This document shows, piece by piece, positions 17,742 through 25,564 of a stretch of 40,074 bases of DNA. Under the pieces are notes generated by a model, which saw nothing but the letters and a program-made list of their open reading frames with translations, had not been told where the DNA came from and ran no database searches. Both the position numbers and the translations under genes were made by a program. This DNA comes from a virus. Position 1 is the first letter of the stretch, and every line of letters starts with the position of its first letter. The stretch spans positions 1 through 40,074 of IMG/VR virus record IMGVR_UViG_3300034145_000025. The stretch is one strand, 5' to 3'.

Positions 17742-19354
17742 GCGATCATAACGGCGATCTGGATGTCGTCACGATCGGAGAGGCAGGGCCTGTCGCCGCT
17801 TCCTTCGAAGCGAGCCGCGCCTTCATCTCCGGCATAATGGGCCCGGTGGGCGGTGGCAAGAGCATCGCGTGCAGCAAGAAATGCTTGCGGGAGGGCGCGA
17901 AGCAGGGCGGCAAGCGGGACCGCAACGGCGTGCTGTGGCGCAAGGCCCGCGGCGTTGCGATCGGCAAGACCTACCCGATCATCGACAAGAACCTGTTGCC
18001 GACCTGGTTCCGCGTGGTGCCGAAGGAGATCGGGCATTATTCGGGCAACAGCCCGCGCACCCATCGCATTCAGCCGGTGCTGGCGGAGGATGAGCACGGC
18101 AAGCCGACCGAGATGCTGGACCTCACCATGGAGTTCCGCGCGATCGGCGACCACAGCGTTGAAGAAGCGCTGAAGGGCCTCGAAGTCAATTTCGCGTGGC
18201 TTTACGAGATGGACACGCTGCCGGAGACGTTGTGGGCGTTCCTCACCGGGCGCGTGGGGCGCTTTTCCGACATCGGCATGGCGAACCAAGTGGTCGATCC
18301 GATGATTTTCGGCGACTTCAACGCGCCCGACATCGACAATTATTGCTACAACCTCTTTGTCGATAAGCAAATCGACGCGGAGGTGCTGAAGGCACTCGAG
18401 GAGGATTTGCAGGGACGGAGGTTGATCGACTTTTTTCCACAGCCGGGCGCTCGCCACCCCCAGGCGGAGAATATTCCGAACCTGCCCAAGGGCTATTACG
18501 CCCGCCAGATCGCGCTAGCGCCGTCGAAAAACTACATCGACAGAATGATCGACAACAAGTTCGCGCCGGTGCGGCACGGACAGCCGGTGTTTCCGGAGTT
18601 CGATTTCGAGCGGCATATCGCCCGCGAGCCGATCCCCTACGATCCCGCGCGCAAGCTGATCGTCGGCATGGATGCGGGGCTGACGCCGGCGGCGGTGTTC
18701 GTGCAGCGCTCCAGTCTTGGCCAGCTCCGCGTGCTTGCCGAGCTCGCGGTGTTCCCCGGCGAGGAGGAAACTATGGCGCGCGTCGGGGCCACGCGCTTCG
18801 CCCAGGTGTTGAAGCGCTTCATTGTCGAGAATTTTCCCGACGCCTGGGCGTTGCGCGACCTGAACGGGGCGATGCTTGGCGAAGACGGCGGAATAGAATT
18901 CTGGTGCGATCCGTCAGCGAAGGATGGCACCGACAAAAGCGGCAATGAGGGTAGCTGGTTGGAGATTGTCCAAGGGCAGCTCGGCCGGCGCATTCGACCG
19001 GCGCATACCAACAAGCTCCACATCCGCCTGGAAGCGGTGCGCAAGCCGATGATGCCCGGTTCGGTGCTGGACGGCGGGCAGCCCGCCTTCCTGATGTCGC
19101 CCTCGTGCAAGATCCTGCGCAAGGGTTTCCTCTCCGGCTACCATTACCAGAAGGTAGCGGTGGGCGACGGCACAGGCCGGTTCAACGTCGAGCCCAACAA
19201 GAACATGTTCAGCCACAGCCAGGACGCCCTGCAATATGCGGCAATGGCCGACGGCGTGGCCGTCGCCGAAATCCTTGGCCGAGACCCCCGGCGGCGCCGT
19301 GGGAGCGCGCGCCGCGTGGACAGCGGAAACGATCATTTTGCGGGAGAATTCTGA
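17738..19354 (+). CDS. terL: Terminase large subunit
   Basis: 538 aa, near the length of podovirus large terminases. N-terminal ATPase: Walker A GPVGGGKS (35-42), Walker B VNFAWLYEMD with catalytic E157. C-terminal RNase-H-like nuclease: LIVGMDAGLTPAAVFVQ with D312, and HSQDALQYAAM with D496 as metal ligands. It pumps DNA into the procapsid through the portal and cuts it at packaging ends. The start overlaps the preceding stop (ATGA), and it is joined to the next gene by TGATG. The basic C-terminal tail (DPRRRRGSARRVDSG) could contact DNA or the portal. Confidence 0.95.
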   Translation: MSDHNGDLDVVTIGEAGPVAASFEASRAFISGIMGPVGGGKSIACSKKCLREGAKQGGKRDRNGVLWRKARGVAIGKTYPIIDKNLLPTWFRVVPKEIGHYSGNSPRTHRIQPVLAEDEHGKPTEMLDLTMEFRAIGDHSVEEALKGLEVNFAWLYEMDTLPETLWAFLTGRVGRFSDIGMANQVVDPMIFGDFNAPDIDNYCYNLFVDKQIDAEVLKALEEDLQGRRLIDFFPQPGARHPQAENIPNLPKGYYARQIALAPSKNYIDRMIDNKFAPVRHGQPVFPEFDFERHIAREPIPYDPARKLIVGMDAGLTPAAVFVQRSSLGQLRVLAELAVFPGEEETMARVGATRFAQVLKRFIVENFPDAWALRDLNGAMLGEDGGIEFWCDPSAKDGTDKSGNEGSWLEIVQGQLGRRIRPAHTNKLHIRLEAVRKPMMPGSVLDGGQPAFLMSPSCKILRKGFLSGYHYQKVAVGDGTGRFNVEPNKNMFSHSQDALQYAAMADGVAVAEILGRDPRRRRGSARRVDSGNDHFAGEF

Positions 19355-19659
19355 TGAGTGCAGTCGGCAAAATCGTGAGCAACGCCTTTACCGGCTTCTT
19401 CACCGGCGGTCCCCTTGGCGCGATCGCCGGCGCGGGCGCCGGCCTGATCGGCGCGGTGTCCGGAAAAAAGGGCAAAGGGTCGAAACAGGCGGGGCCCTCG
19501 ATCCTGATGCCGCGCGGCATCACCCGCAACGATGCGGTGGACGCCCGGATGCGCGACGACGAACGCCGTAAGCGGCGGGGTGTCGGCGCAAACATCCTTA
19601 CCGGCGGATCGGGCGCGGAGGCGCGCACCCCAGGCGGCAAGGTGCTGCTGGGGCAGTAG
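19354..19659 (+). CDS. Small virion assembly protein (T7 gp7.3-like)
   Basis: 101 aa. A glycine-zipper stretch (PLGAIAGAGAGLIGAVSG, about 20-38) is followed by a basic half with RRGVGANILTGGSGAE and GGKVLLGQ at the end. The R-rich segment followed by ILTGG...LLG at the C-terminus is the pattern of small tail-assembly proteins near the portal gene in T7-like podoviruses. Joined to terL by TGATG. Probably a minor virion protein; the family call rests on pattern and place. Confidence 0.55.
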   Translation: MSAVGKIVSNAFTGFFTGGPLGAIAGAGAGLIGAVSGKKGKGSKQAGPSILMPRGITRNDAVDARMRDDERRKRRGVGANILTGGSGAEARTPGGKVLLGQ

Positions 19660-19709
19660 TTCCGAAACACGGCACACAAGCAACACCAAGCAACTGAAAG
19701 GAAACAGAA

Positions 19710-20336
19710 ATGTCGGAAGATAATAATAATACTTCGGAAGTCGGCAACGGCGCGTTCACCGCTTCCCTGCTCGCCAACCTCGATCTGTCGGTTCCGGAGA
19801 TCGAAAAGGTTATCGCCGAAGCCAGCCCGCCGTTCAGCCGCGCGCAGTTGAGCTTCCTGCTTGGAGCCGAGAATGCGGGCAAGACCCGTAAAACGGCGGT
19901 GACGGTGCTGCAGAACGCGATCGACGCGCTGGACGCGGCGGATAAAGCGGCAGCGGAAGCGGCTGCACGTGCCGCTGCGGAGGAAGCCGACGCGAAGCGG
20001 GCGGCGTTCGGGCGGGGCGTTGCCCTTGCCGAGGGCGCCGATCCGGTGGCGGCGGCGCGCACCGGCGGCACGTTCCTGGTGCTTGGCGATGGTCAGCGCG
20101 AAATTGCGGGTCTCAGCCGTATCGACGCCAAGCCGGACCATTTCAGCGTCGCCGGCGGGCGCGTCATGTACGGCCGCCCGATCCGCATCTCCGGCGCCGA
20201 CGCCAAGGTGATGCTGCACAACGTCGCGCTGCTGGACGAAGAAGGCGTGGTGCACGCCGTGTGCGAAATCCCCGGCGGGCTCCAGCTGGGCGGCCGCGAC
20301 GTCGAACTTCCCGCCGGAAGCCTCATTTTCGGCTGA
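19710..20336 (+). CDS. Hypothetical protein upstream of portal
   Basis: 208 aa. ATG 19710 with AAAGGA eight bases upstream. The N-terminal half is helical, with a long Ala-rich coil (ADKAAAEAAARAAAEEADAK). The C-terminal half is strand-rich (GGTFLVLGDGQREIAGLSRI, HAVCEIPGGLQLGGRDVELP). Such a coil plus beta domain suggests a structural or assembly protein. An A/T-rich leader of 50 bases precedes it, where a promoter could lie. No family recognised. Confidence 0.65.
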   Translation: MSEDNNNTSEVGNGAFTASLLANLDLSVPEIEKVIAEASPPFSRAQLSFLLGAENAGKTRKTAVTVLQNAIDALDAADKAAAEAAARAAAEEADAKRAAFGRGVALAEGADPVAAARTGGTFLVLGDGQREIAGLSRIDAKPDHFSVAGGRVMYGRPIRISGADAKVMLHNVALLDEEGVVHAVCEIPGGLQLGGRDVELPAGSLIFG

Positions 20337-20405
20337 TGTGTAAATCGGCGGGGGCGGCAAAGGATGCTGCTCCCGCCCAGTGTAAACCGGGGCGGGGAAG
20401 CAGGT

Positions 20406-22055
20406 ATGAAATACGACGTTGAAACGATCCTGCGGCAGCAAGCGCAGATGGAGAGCGGGCGGAGCCTGTTCGATGCGCAGTGGCTGGAGGTCGCGGAGCG
20501 CGTGCTTCCCCGCCAGGCGGACTTCCTTGGCGCCGGGGCGGTGGCCGGAGGGAAGCGCGGGGCGCGCATTTTCGATGAACATGCGATGCTTGCGCTCGGC
20601 CACCATTCGGCGACCTACGAAGGCTTCCTGATCCCGCGCGGTTCGTTCTGGATGGCGCTCACCGCCGCCGACGAAGCGTTGATGAAGAACCGGCGGGTGG
20701 CGGAATGGTATGACGACAAGACGCGCCAGCTGTTTCGGCTGCGTTACGCCCCCAAGGCAGGGTTCCAGAGCCAGATCCACGAAAGCTTCGACAGCCTTGG
20801 CGCCTTCGGCAATCAGGCGCTGTGGATCGACGGGTTGAAGGGGCTGAATCACACCCCCACCGGCTTGTTCTACCGCTCCATTCATATCGGCGAAATCTGG
20901 GTCCGCACCAACTTCCAGGGGCGGGTGGACCGTACCAACCGCAAATTCACCTTGGAAGCGCGGCAGGCGGTGCAGATGTGGGGCGACAAGGCCCCCGAAT
21001 GCGCGCTGAAGGCGATGAAGGACGGCAAGGAGGGCGAGCAGCACGAATATATTCATGCGCTGTTCCCGCGCGCCGACGCCGATCCGGAGCGGATCGACGG
21101 CCGCGGGCTTCCGGTCGGCAGCATGTACATTGCGGTGAACGGCAAGCAGCTGATCGAGGAAGGCGGCTACCGGAGCATGCCGCTGGTCTATTCGCGCTAC
21201 GAAACCAGCCCGCGCGAGGATTATGGACGCGGGCCGGGCATGAAGGTGTTGCCGGCGGTGAAGGCCTGCCAGGCGATGATGCAATCGCTCGTGCGCGGGG
21301 TCCAGCTCGGGCTGGAGAAGCCGATGGGCGCGCCGCACGAGGATGTCGTCGGCACCGTCGAATTCAAGCCGCGCGGGATCACTTACGGCGCGATCGGCGA
21401 GGACGGCCGCAAGCTGGTGCAGGCGATCTACGAGGAAGGCGACATCGCCTCTGCTCGCGATCTGCTGAACGACGTGCACAGCCGGATCGACGAAGCGTTT
21501 CTGAAGCATCTGATGCCCGTCGGCGAGGAGCTGAAAAGCCACGTTTCGGCGTCGGCGTTCATGCAGCGGGCGGGCGAGCGGGGCATCATCCTGTCGCCGG
21601 TGATGAGCCGGCAGGAAACCGAATTGCTCGACCCGATGACCGAGCGCGAGCTCGACATCATGGCCGATATGGGCCTGCTGGACGATATGCCGCCCGAGGT
21701 GAAGGAAGCGGGCGGCGCGTTCGCGATCCGGTACGACAATCCGCTGTCGCGGATGCAGCGTGCCGAACAGGCGGCGGGCTTCTTCCGGACGTTTGAAGCG
21801 GCGGTACCGGCGCTCAACATCAAACCGGAAATCGTCGACAATTTCAATTTCGACGTGGCGATCCCGGAGCTTGCCGAGATCAATGCGGTGCCGGTGCGCT
21901 GGATGGCCGACCCGAAGAAGCTGCAGGCGGCACGCGCCGTCCGCAAGCAGGAGCAGGAAACGGCGCAGGCCCTTGCCGCCGCTCCGGACATCAGCGGTGC
22001 CGTAAAGAACATCGCCCAAGCCGAGGCGCTGAGCGGTGGAGGCGCACGTGTCTGA
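20406..22055 (+). CDS. Portal / head-tail connector protein
   Basis: 549 aa, close to T7 gp8 (536). The start MKYDVETILRQQAQMESGRS, then QWLEVAERVLPRQADFLG, is typical of the head-tail connector family of T7-like and BPP-1-like podoviruses. The following region with GSMYIAVNGKQLIEEGGYRS, LVYSRYETSPREDYGRGPGM and the C-terminal KQEQETAQALAAAPDISG fit the same family. It forms the dodecameric ring through which DNA is packaged and ejected. ATG 20406 follows GGGGAAGCAGG; an upstream extension from 20364 lacks support. Confidence 0.92.
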   Translation: MKYDVETILRQQAQMESGRSLFDAQWLEVAERVLPRQADFLGAGAVAGGKRGARIFDEHAMLALGHHSATYEGFLIPRGSFWMALTAADEALMKNRRVAEWYDDKTRQLFRLRYAPKAGFQSQIHESFDSLGAFGNQALWIDGLKGLNHTPTGLFYRSIHIGEIWVRTNFQGRVDRTNRKFTLEARQAVQMWGDKAPECALKAMKDGKEGEQHEYIHALFPRADADPERIDGRGLPVGSMYIAVNGKQLIEEGGYRSMPLVYSRYETSPREDYGRGPGMKVLPAVKACQAMMQSLVRGVQLGLEKPMGAPHEDVVGTVEFKPRGITYGAIGEDGRKLVQAIYEEGDIASARDLLNDVHSRIDEAFLKHLMPVGEELKSHVSASAFMQRAGERGIILSPVMSRQETELLDPMTERELDIMADMGLLDDMPPEVKEAGGAFAIRYDNPLSRMQRAEQAAGFFRTFEAAVPALNIKPEIVDNFNFDVAIPELAEINAVPVRWMADPKKLQAARAVRKQEQETAQALAAAPDISGAVKNIAQAEALSGGGARV

Positions 22056-22392
22056 CGCCAGCTATTTCCAGGACGATCTGGTTGAACGGCTGCGCGCGCG
22101 GGCACGGCTTGTCGGCAGCCGCCTTCGCGCCCTGTTCGCCTTTCACAACGCCTATCAGCGCGCCTTGCTTGGGCCGGACGGGAAGCTGACGCCCCAGGCG
22201 GCGGCGATGCTGCGCGACCTTGCCGGCTTCTGCGGCGCCGACGCCAGCCCCTACCATGACGACGCGCGCCGCCACGCCCTGATGGAGGGGCGGCGGCAGG
22301 TTTGGCAGCGCATCGAGCGCGGCCTGCGCCTCAATCACGCAAAGCTCGAGGAATTGAAGAAACAACTCGAAGAGGAGAATGACGATGAGTGA
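22048..22392 (+). CDS. Bbp19-like phage protein
   Basis: 114 aa from GTG 22048, chosen because GGAGG lies six bases upstream; a longer GTG start at 22036 also exists. It overlaps the portal gene's end. Pattern LRALFAFHNAYQRALLGPDG, then QAAAMLRDLAGFCGADASPY and HALMEGRRQVWQRIERGLRL matches the small Bbp19-type proteins next to podovirus portals (R.VL.DLARFC...... GRREVW.RI). Role unknown, presumably head assembly. Ends in an acidic coil (EELKKQLEEENDDE). Confidence 0.75.
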   Translation: MSDASYFQDDLVERLRARARLVGSRLRALFAFHNAYQRALLGPDGKLTPQAAAMLRDLAGFCGADASPYHDDARRHALMEGRRQVWQRIERGLRLNHAKLEELKKQLEEENDDE

Positions 22393-23200
22393 CGCCACCC
22401 CCACCCCAAGCCCGCCGCCGCCCCCGCCGCCGCCCGCACCGGCACCGCCGGAATGGACCGGCCAGCTTCCGGAGGAGCTGCGCGGCGACGCCAATCTGGT
22501 GCGCTTCTTTCGCGACGATCCGGCGGCAACGGTTGCCGAGCTGGGCCGCGGCTATATCGAAACCAAGAAATTGGTCGGCGCGGGTAAAATCGTCCTGCCC
22601 AAGGGCGACGATGACGCCGATGGCTGGAACGCCGCGTTTACCGCGCTCGGACGGCCGGCAAAGCCGGAGGATTATGCGTTCCCGACATTGAAGGATGGCG
22701 AGACCAGCCCGTTGGTCGATGCGTTCCGCCCTGTCGCGCACGATATTGGTCTGCTCCCCCAGCAGGTGGCGCGGCTGGACACGTGGATGAAAGAACAGGC
22801 CGACGCGGCGGAGGATCAGGCCGCGAAGGCGAGCGTCGCAGCCGTGGATGCGCTTAAGACCGAATTCGGCGACAAATGGCCCGAAGCAGAGGGCCACGCG
22901 AAAGCTGCTGCCCGCGCCTTCGACCTCTCGGATGAACTTGCCGACAAATTGTGCGAAAAGCTTGGGGATGCGGAAGCGATCAAGCTGTTCGTCAACATCG
23001 GCAAGAAGATGGGGGAAGGCGGCACGTTCCGGCATGGCGACAATGTTCCAGTGGAGGGGGTCGAAGCCGACCCGCAGGCGCAGCTCGATCGTCTTCAGGC
23101 TGACAAGGCTTGGCGCGAGAAGCTGGACGCCGGGGATGCGGCGACCGTTCAACAGCGGCGCAACATCATCGCCGCTATCGCCGCGCAAAAGCAGGGTTGA
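22385..23200 (+). CDS. Capsid scaffolding protein
   Basis: 271 aa from ATG 22385 (GAGGAG about 7 bases upstream; an ATG six bases earlier is too close). It begins with a Pro-rich linker (SDATPTPSPPPPPPPPAPAP), then EWTGQLPEELRGDANLVRFF, and long charged helices, ending with a helix-turn region (LQADKAWREKLDAGDAATVQ). Place just before the capsid gene, acidic helical character and length all fit T7 gp9-like scaffolds, which shape the procapsid and leave before DNA entry. Confidence 0.8.
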   Translation: MSDATPTPSPPPPPPPPAPAPPEWTGQLPEELRGDANLVRFFRDDPAATVAELGRGYIETKKLVGAGKIVLPKGDDDADGWNAAFTALGRPAKPEDYAFPTLKDGETSPLVDAFRPVAHDIGLLPQQVARLDTWMKEQADAAEDQAAKASVAAVDALKTEFGDKWPEAEGHAKAAARAFDLSDELADKLCEKLGDAEAIKLFVNIGKKMGEGGTFRHGDNVPVEGVEADPQAQLDRLQADKAWREKLDAGDAATVQQRRNIIAAIAAQKQG

Positions 23201-23451
23201 CGCGCGACTCACGATTTGAGACTTTGCGCACGGCGGACCACCGGGGGGAGGTCCGAAAGGCATCCGCCAATCTCCCCACCCTGTCCGGACTTCCCGTTCC
23301 TTGAACGGCCCCGGCTGACGCGCAGCCAAAGAGCTGCCGCCGATGCGGGCGATAAGCGCTAGAGCGGCCCGGCTGACGGGGCTCCGGGGGAGCCCTTGCC
23401 GACTTCCCGATCGAAACCAGAGCAACATCTGTTTTCATCGGGGGAAGTATT
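23201..23451 (+). promoter_or_regulatory. Capsid gene leader region
   Basis: 251 bp without a gene, the longest gap in the virion module. It holds GGGCTCC-GGG-GGAGCCC (23379-23395) as a small hairpin, an imperfect direct repeat (CGGCCCCGGCTGACG at 23306-23320; CGGCCCGGCTGACG at 23365-23378), and a strong ribosome site GGGGGAAG before the capsid ATG. No clear promoter hexamers. A role in boosting capsid expression is likely but not shown. Confidence 0.5.
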
Positions 23452-24378
23452 ATGGGCATGTCAGCCGTCGAAACCACCCGCACGGTCACTTACGAGGCCA
23501 ATGTCGGGCTCCAGCTCCAGCAGACGCAGCCGAAGATCGCAGGCTTCGCGGCGCAGGGTTCACACGTCGGGCCGAAAGTTCAGCTTGAAGACCTTTTCGG
23601 CGCCGCAACGCCGCAGGACAAGGATACGCGCAACGGCACCACCAAGACCAGCGACCTGGATATCACCCGGCGCTGGCTGGCGAAGCCGAAAGAGCGCTAT
23701 TTCAACCATTATATCGACAATGACGACACGCTGGAAACCAGCATCGACCTCAAGGGGCCATATACGATGGCCGGCGCGGCGACGATCCAGCGCGTCAAGG
23801 ACGAAGCCTGGTTGCTCGGCTACTACAAGCCGGCCATCACCGGCGAGGAAGGCGCAACCTCTGTGCCGTTCAAGGCTGCGAACGTTCTGCCGGTCGCGAC
23901 CGGCGGCGGCGGAACCGGCCTGACCATCGCCAAAATCATGGCGGGCCTCGAAATCCTGCGCGGCAACCACGTCGACCTGGACGTGGAAAAGCCGGTCATC
24001 CCGGTGACGTCGAAGCAGATCACCGATCTGCTGAAGCAGATCGAGATCACCAGCACGGATTTCAACCCGCGCGACAAGCAGGCGCTTCAGGAGGGCATCG
24101 TTCGCGAAATCCTAGGTTGCCTGTTCGTGCCGATCGAGTTCGGCAACGCGGCGTCGTTCAAAAAGGCCGCGCCCCTGACGCTCGACGGGAACGGCGACCG
24201 GCTGGTGCCGATGTTCGTGCCTAGCGGCATGCATCTCGGCACGTGGCAGGCTCTGCGCGCCCATGTCGGCCAGCGCTGGGACATGGAGGGAAGCTGGCAG
24301 ATTTTCGCCGGCACCACCGTGGGCGCGACCCGCATGAACGAGGACAAGTGCCTCCTTCTCACCTGCAAGGAAAACTGA
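23452..24378 (+). CDS. Major capsid protein
   Basis: 308 aa. The order MSAVETTRTVTYEANVGLQL, then DLDITRRWLAKPKERYFNHY, LETSIDLKGPYTMAGAATIQ and VPSGMHLGTWQALRAHVGQR is typical of the phage capsid group found after scaffolds in BPP-1-like podoviruses. It would adopt the HK97 fold and build the icosahedral head. It stands alone with a long leader before it and a hairpin after it, as expected for a highly expressed gene. Start at 23452; a second ATG two codons later is also possible. Confidence 0.9.
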   Translation: MGMSAVETTRTVTYEANVGLQLQQTQPKIAGFAAQGSHVGPKVQLEDLFGAATPQDKDTRNGTTKTSDLDITRRWLAKPKERYFNHYIDNDDTLETSIDLKGPYTMAGAATIQRVKDEAWLLGYYKPAITGEEGATSVPFKAANVLPVATGGGGTGLTIAKIMAGLEILRGNHVDLDVEKPVIPVTSKQITDLLKQIEITSTDFNPRDKQALQEGIVREILGCLFVPIEFGNAASFKKAAPLTLDGNGDRLVPMFVPSGMHLGTWQALRAHVGQRWDMEGSWQIFAGTTVGATRMNEDKCLLLTCKEN

Positions 24379-24389
24379 GGCCACCGGAC

Positions 24390-24413
24390 GGCGGGCACGC
24401 GCGAGTGCCCGCC
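24390..24413 (+). repeat. Hairpin after the capsid gene
   Basis: Perfect 9-bp arms GGCGGGCAC (24390-24398) and GTGCCCGCC (24405-24413), 6-base loop, 12 bases after the capsid stop. No T tract, so it probably protects the capsid mRNA 3' end or reduces read-through rather than ending transcription. Confidence 0.6.
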
Positions 24414-24464
24414 GCGAGGATAGCTTCAGCCGTTGACGGCAAAGCGTTTTGAAGGAGAAAGAGC

Positions 24465-24884
24465 ATGGCGGAGCATAACAGCGTGCAGGCGGCGGCAAAG
24501 GCCGCCGGCAAGAAGCTTGACGGTGCGATCAACGGCGGTTCGCTTCGCCGCTTCCAGGTGGACGTGAACCTTGCCGCCCAGGCGAGCGGCGACACGATCA
24601 ACCTTCTCACCTTGCCGCGCGGCTATCGCTTCGCGTACGGCGTGCTGAACAGCGACACTTCGCTTGGCGCGTCCACGCTGGCGATCGGCGTTGCGGCAGA
24701 CCCGGCGAAATTCCGCGCCGCCGCCATCTTCACCGCCACCGACACTCCGACGCTGTTCGGCAAGCAGGCGCCGACCCGAGAAGCCGAAGGCGACGAACAG
24801 GCGATTATCGCCACGGTCGGCGCGGCGGCACTGCCGGGCGCCGGCAATCTGACGATCGACATTTACGCTTCCGAGCGCGGTTAA
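24465..24884 (+). CDS. Head decoration-like protein
   Basis: 139 aa, ATG 24465 with a strong GAAGGAG site. After a helical lead (NSVQAAAKAAGKKLDGAING) the sequence is almost all strands: LRRFQVDVNLAAQASGDTIN, LPRGYRFAYGVLNSDTSLGA, and GAGNLTIDIYASERG at the end. It fits a small beta-rich virion protein directly after the capsid, such as a capsid decoration or cement protein. That role comes from position and fold character only. Confidence 0.65.
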   Translation: MAEHNSVQAAAKAAGKKLDGAINGGSLRRFQVDVNLAAQASGDTINLLTLPRGYRFAYGVLNSDTSLGASTLAIGVAADPAKFRAAAIFTATDTPTLFGKQAPTREAEGDEQAIIATVGAAALPGAGNLTIDIYASERG

Positions 24885-24899
24885 GCCGCGCGCGGAGGG

Positions 24900-24945
24900 G
24901 GAGGGCGCCGCCATTTGCGGGGGTAGGTGAGAGGCGCCCTCCTTT
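24900..24945 (+). terminator. Possible terminator after the head genes
   Basis: GGAGGGCGCC (24900-24909) and GGCGCCCTCC (24933-24942), perfect 10-bp arms with a 23-base loop, then TTT (24943-24945). The T tract is short, so termination may be partial. It lies between the decoration gene and the tail adaptor gene, a sensible place to lower tail expression relative to capsid. Confidence 0.5.
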
Positions 24946-24970
24946 CCCAATCTAGCCCAAGGGGGGCCTG

Positions 24971-25564
24971 ATGGCCACTACGCCGTCCCGCACAGGCATT
25001 GTGAACCTTGCGCTTACCCGCATCGGCACCTCCCGGCGCATCTCCAGCCTTGACGAAGCTTCGCCGGTGGCGATCGCCGCCAGGGAGGTTTTCGATCCGG
25101 CGTTGCGCGCGGTGCTTGCCGCCCACCCCTGGAACTTCGCCTGCCGCCGCGTGGCGCTGCCCGCCGCGGACAATGCGCCCGCTTTCGGCTATGCCCGCCG
25201 CTTTCCCTTGCCGGGCGAATGCCTGCGCTGGCTGCCGCCGGAGCGCGACGAAGACACCTACTTCGAAGGGGAAGAAGAAGGCGGCGCGATCCTTACCAAC
25301 AGCGATGCGCCGCTGCCGGTGCGATTTATCGCACTGGTGGAGGATGCGGCGCTGTGGAGCCCAGAATTCGAGCAGGTGCTCGCCTATCGCATTGCGCTTG
25401 AACTGGCGCTGGCGCTGACCGCGCTCGCCGAGGTCAGCCGGTTGAGCGAGGAAGGTTATCTTCGCGCCTTAAGCGAGGCCAAACGCCTCGACAGCCGCCG
25501 CACCCGGCGGCCGGAGCGCAACACCGGCAACGACGGCTTCACCTGGTTGGACGGGTACCGGTAA
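24971..25564 (+). CDS. Tail adaptor (T7 gp11-like tail tubular protein A)
   Basis: 197 aa, T7 gp11 being 196. The order ALTRIGTSRRISSLDEASPV, LAAHPWNFACRRVALP, FPLPGECLRWLPP and SPEFEQVLAYRIALELALAL is the signature of this adaptor family, including the HPWNFA motif. It joins the portal to the tail nozzle. ATG 24971 follows GGGGGGCC. TAATG overlap links it to the nozzle gene. Confidence 0.9.
   Translation: MATTPSRTGIVNLALTRIGTSRRISSLDEASPVAIAAREVFDPALRAVLAAHPWNFACRRVALPAADNAPAFGYARRFPLPGECLRWLPPERDEDTYFEGEEEGGAILTNSDAPLPVRFIALVEDAALWSPEFEQVLAYRIALELALALTALAEVSRLSEEGYLRALSEAKRLDSRRTRRPERNTGNDGFTWLDGYR

Noticed and set aside
19720-19740. ATAATAATAATACTTC as an eighth member of the AAAGT hairpin family
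   Set aside because: It lacks the AAAGT left arm and cannot form the stem; similarity is limited to the right half.
19209-22019. 936-codon minus-strand open frame opposite terminase end, portal and neighbours
   Set aside because: Spans several well-supported plus-strand virion genes and reads as low-complexity His/Arg/Ala sequence.
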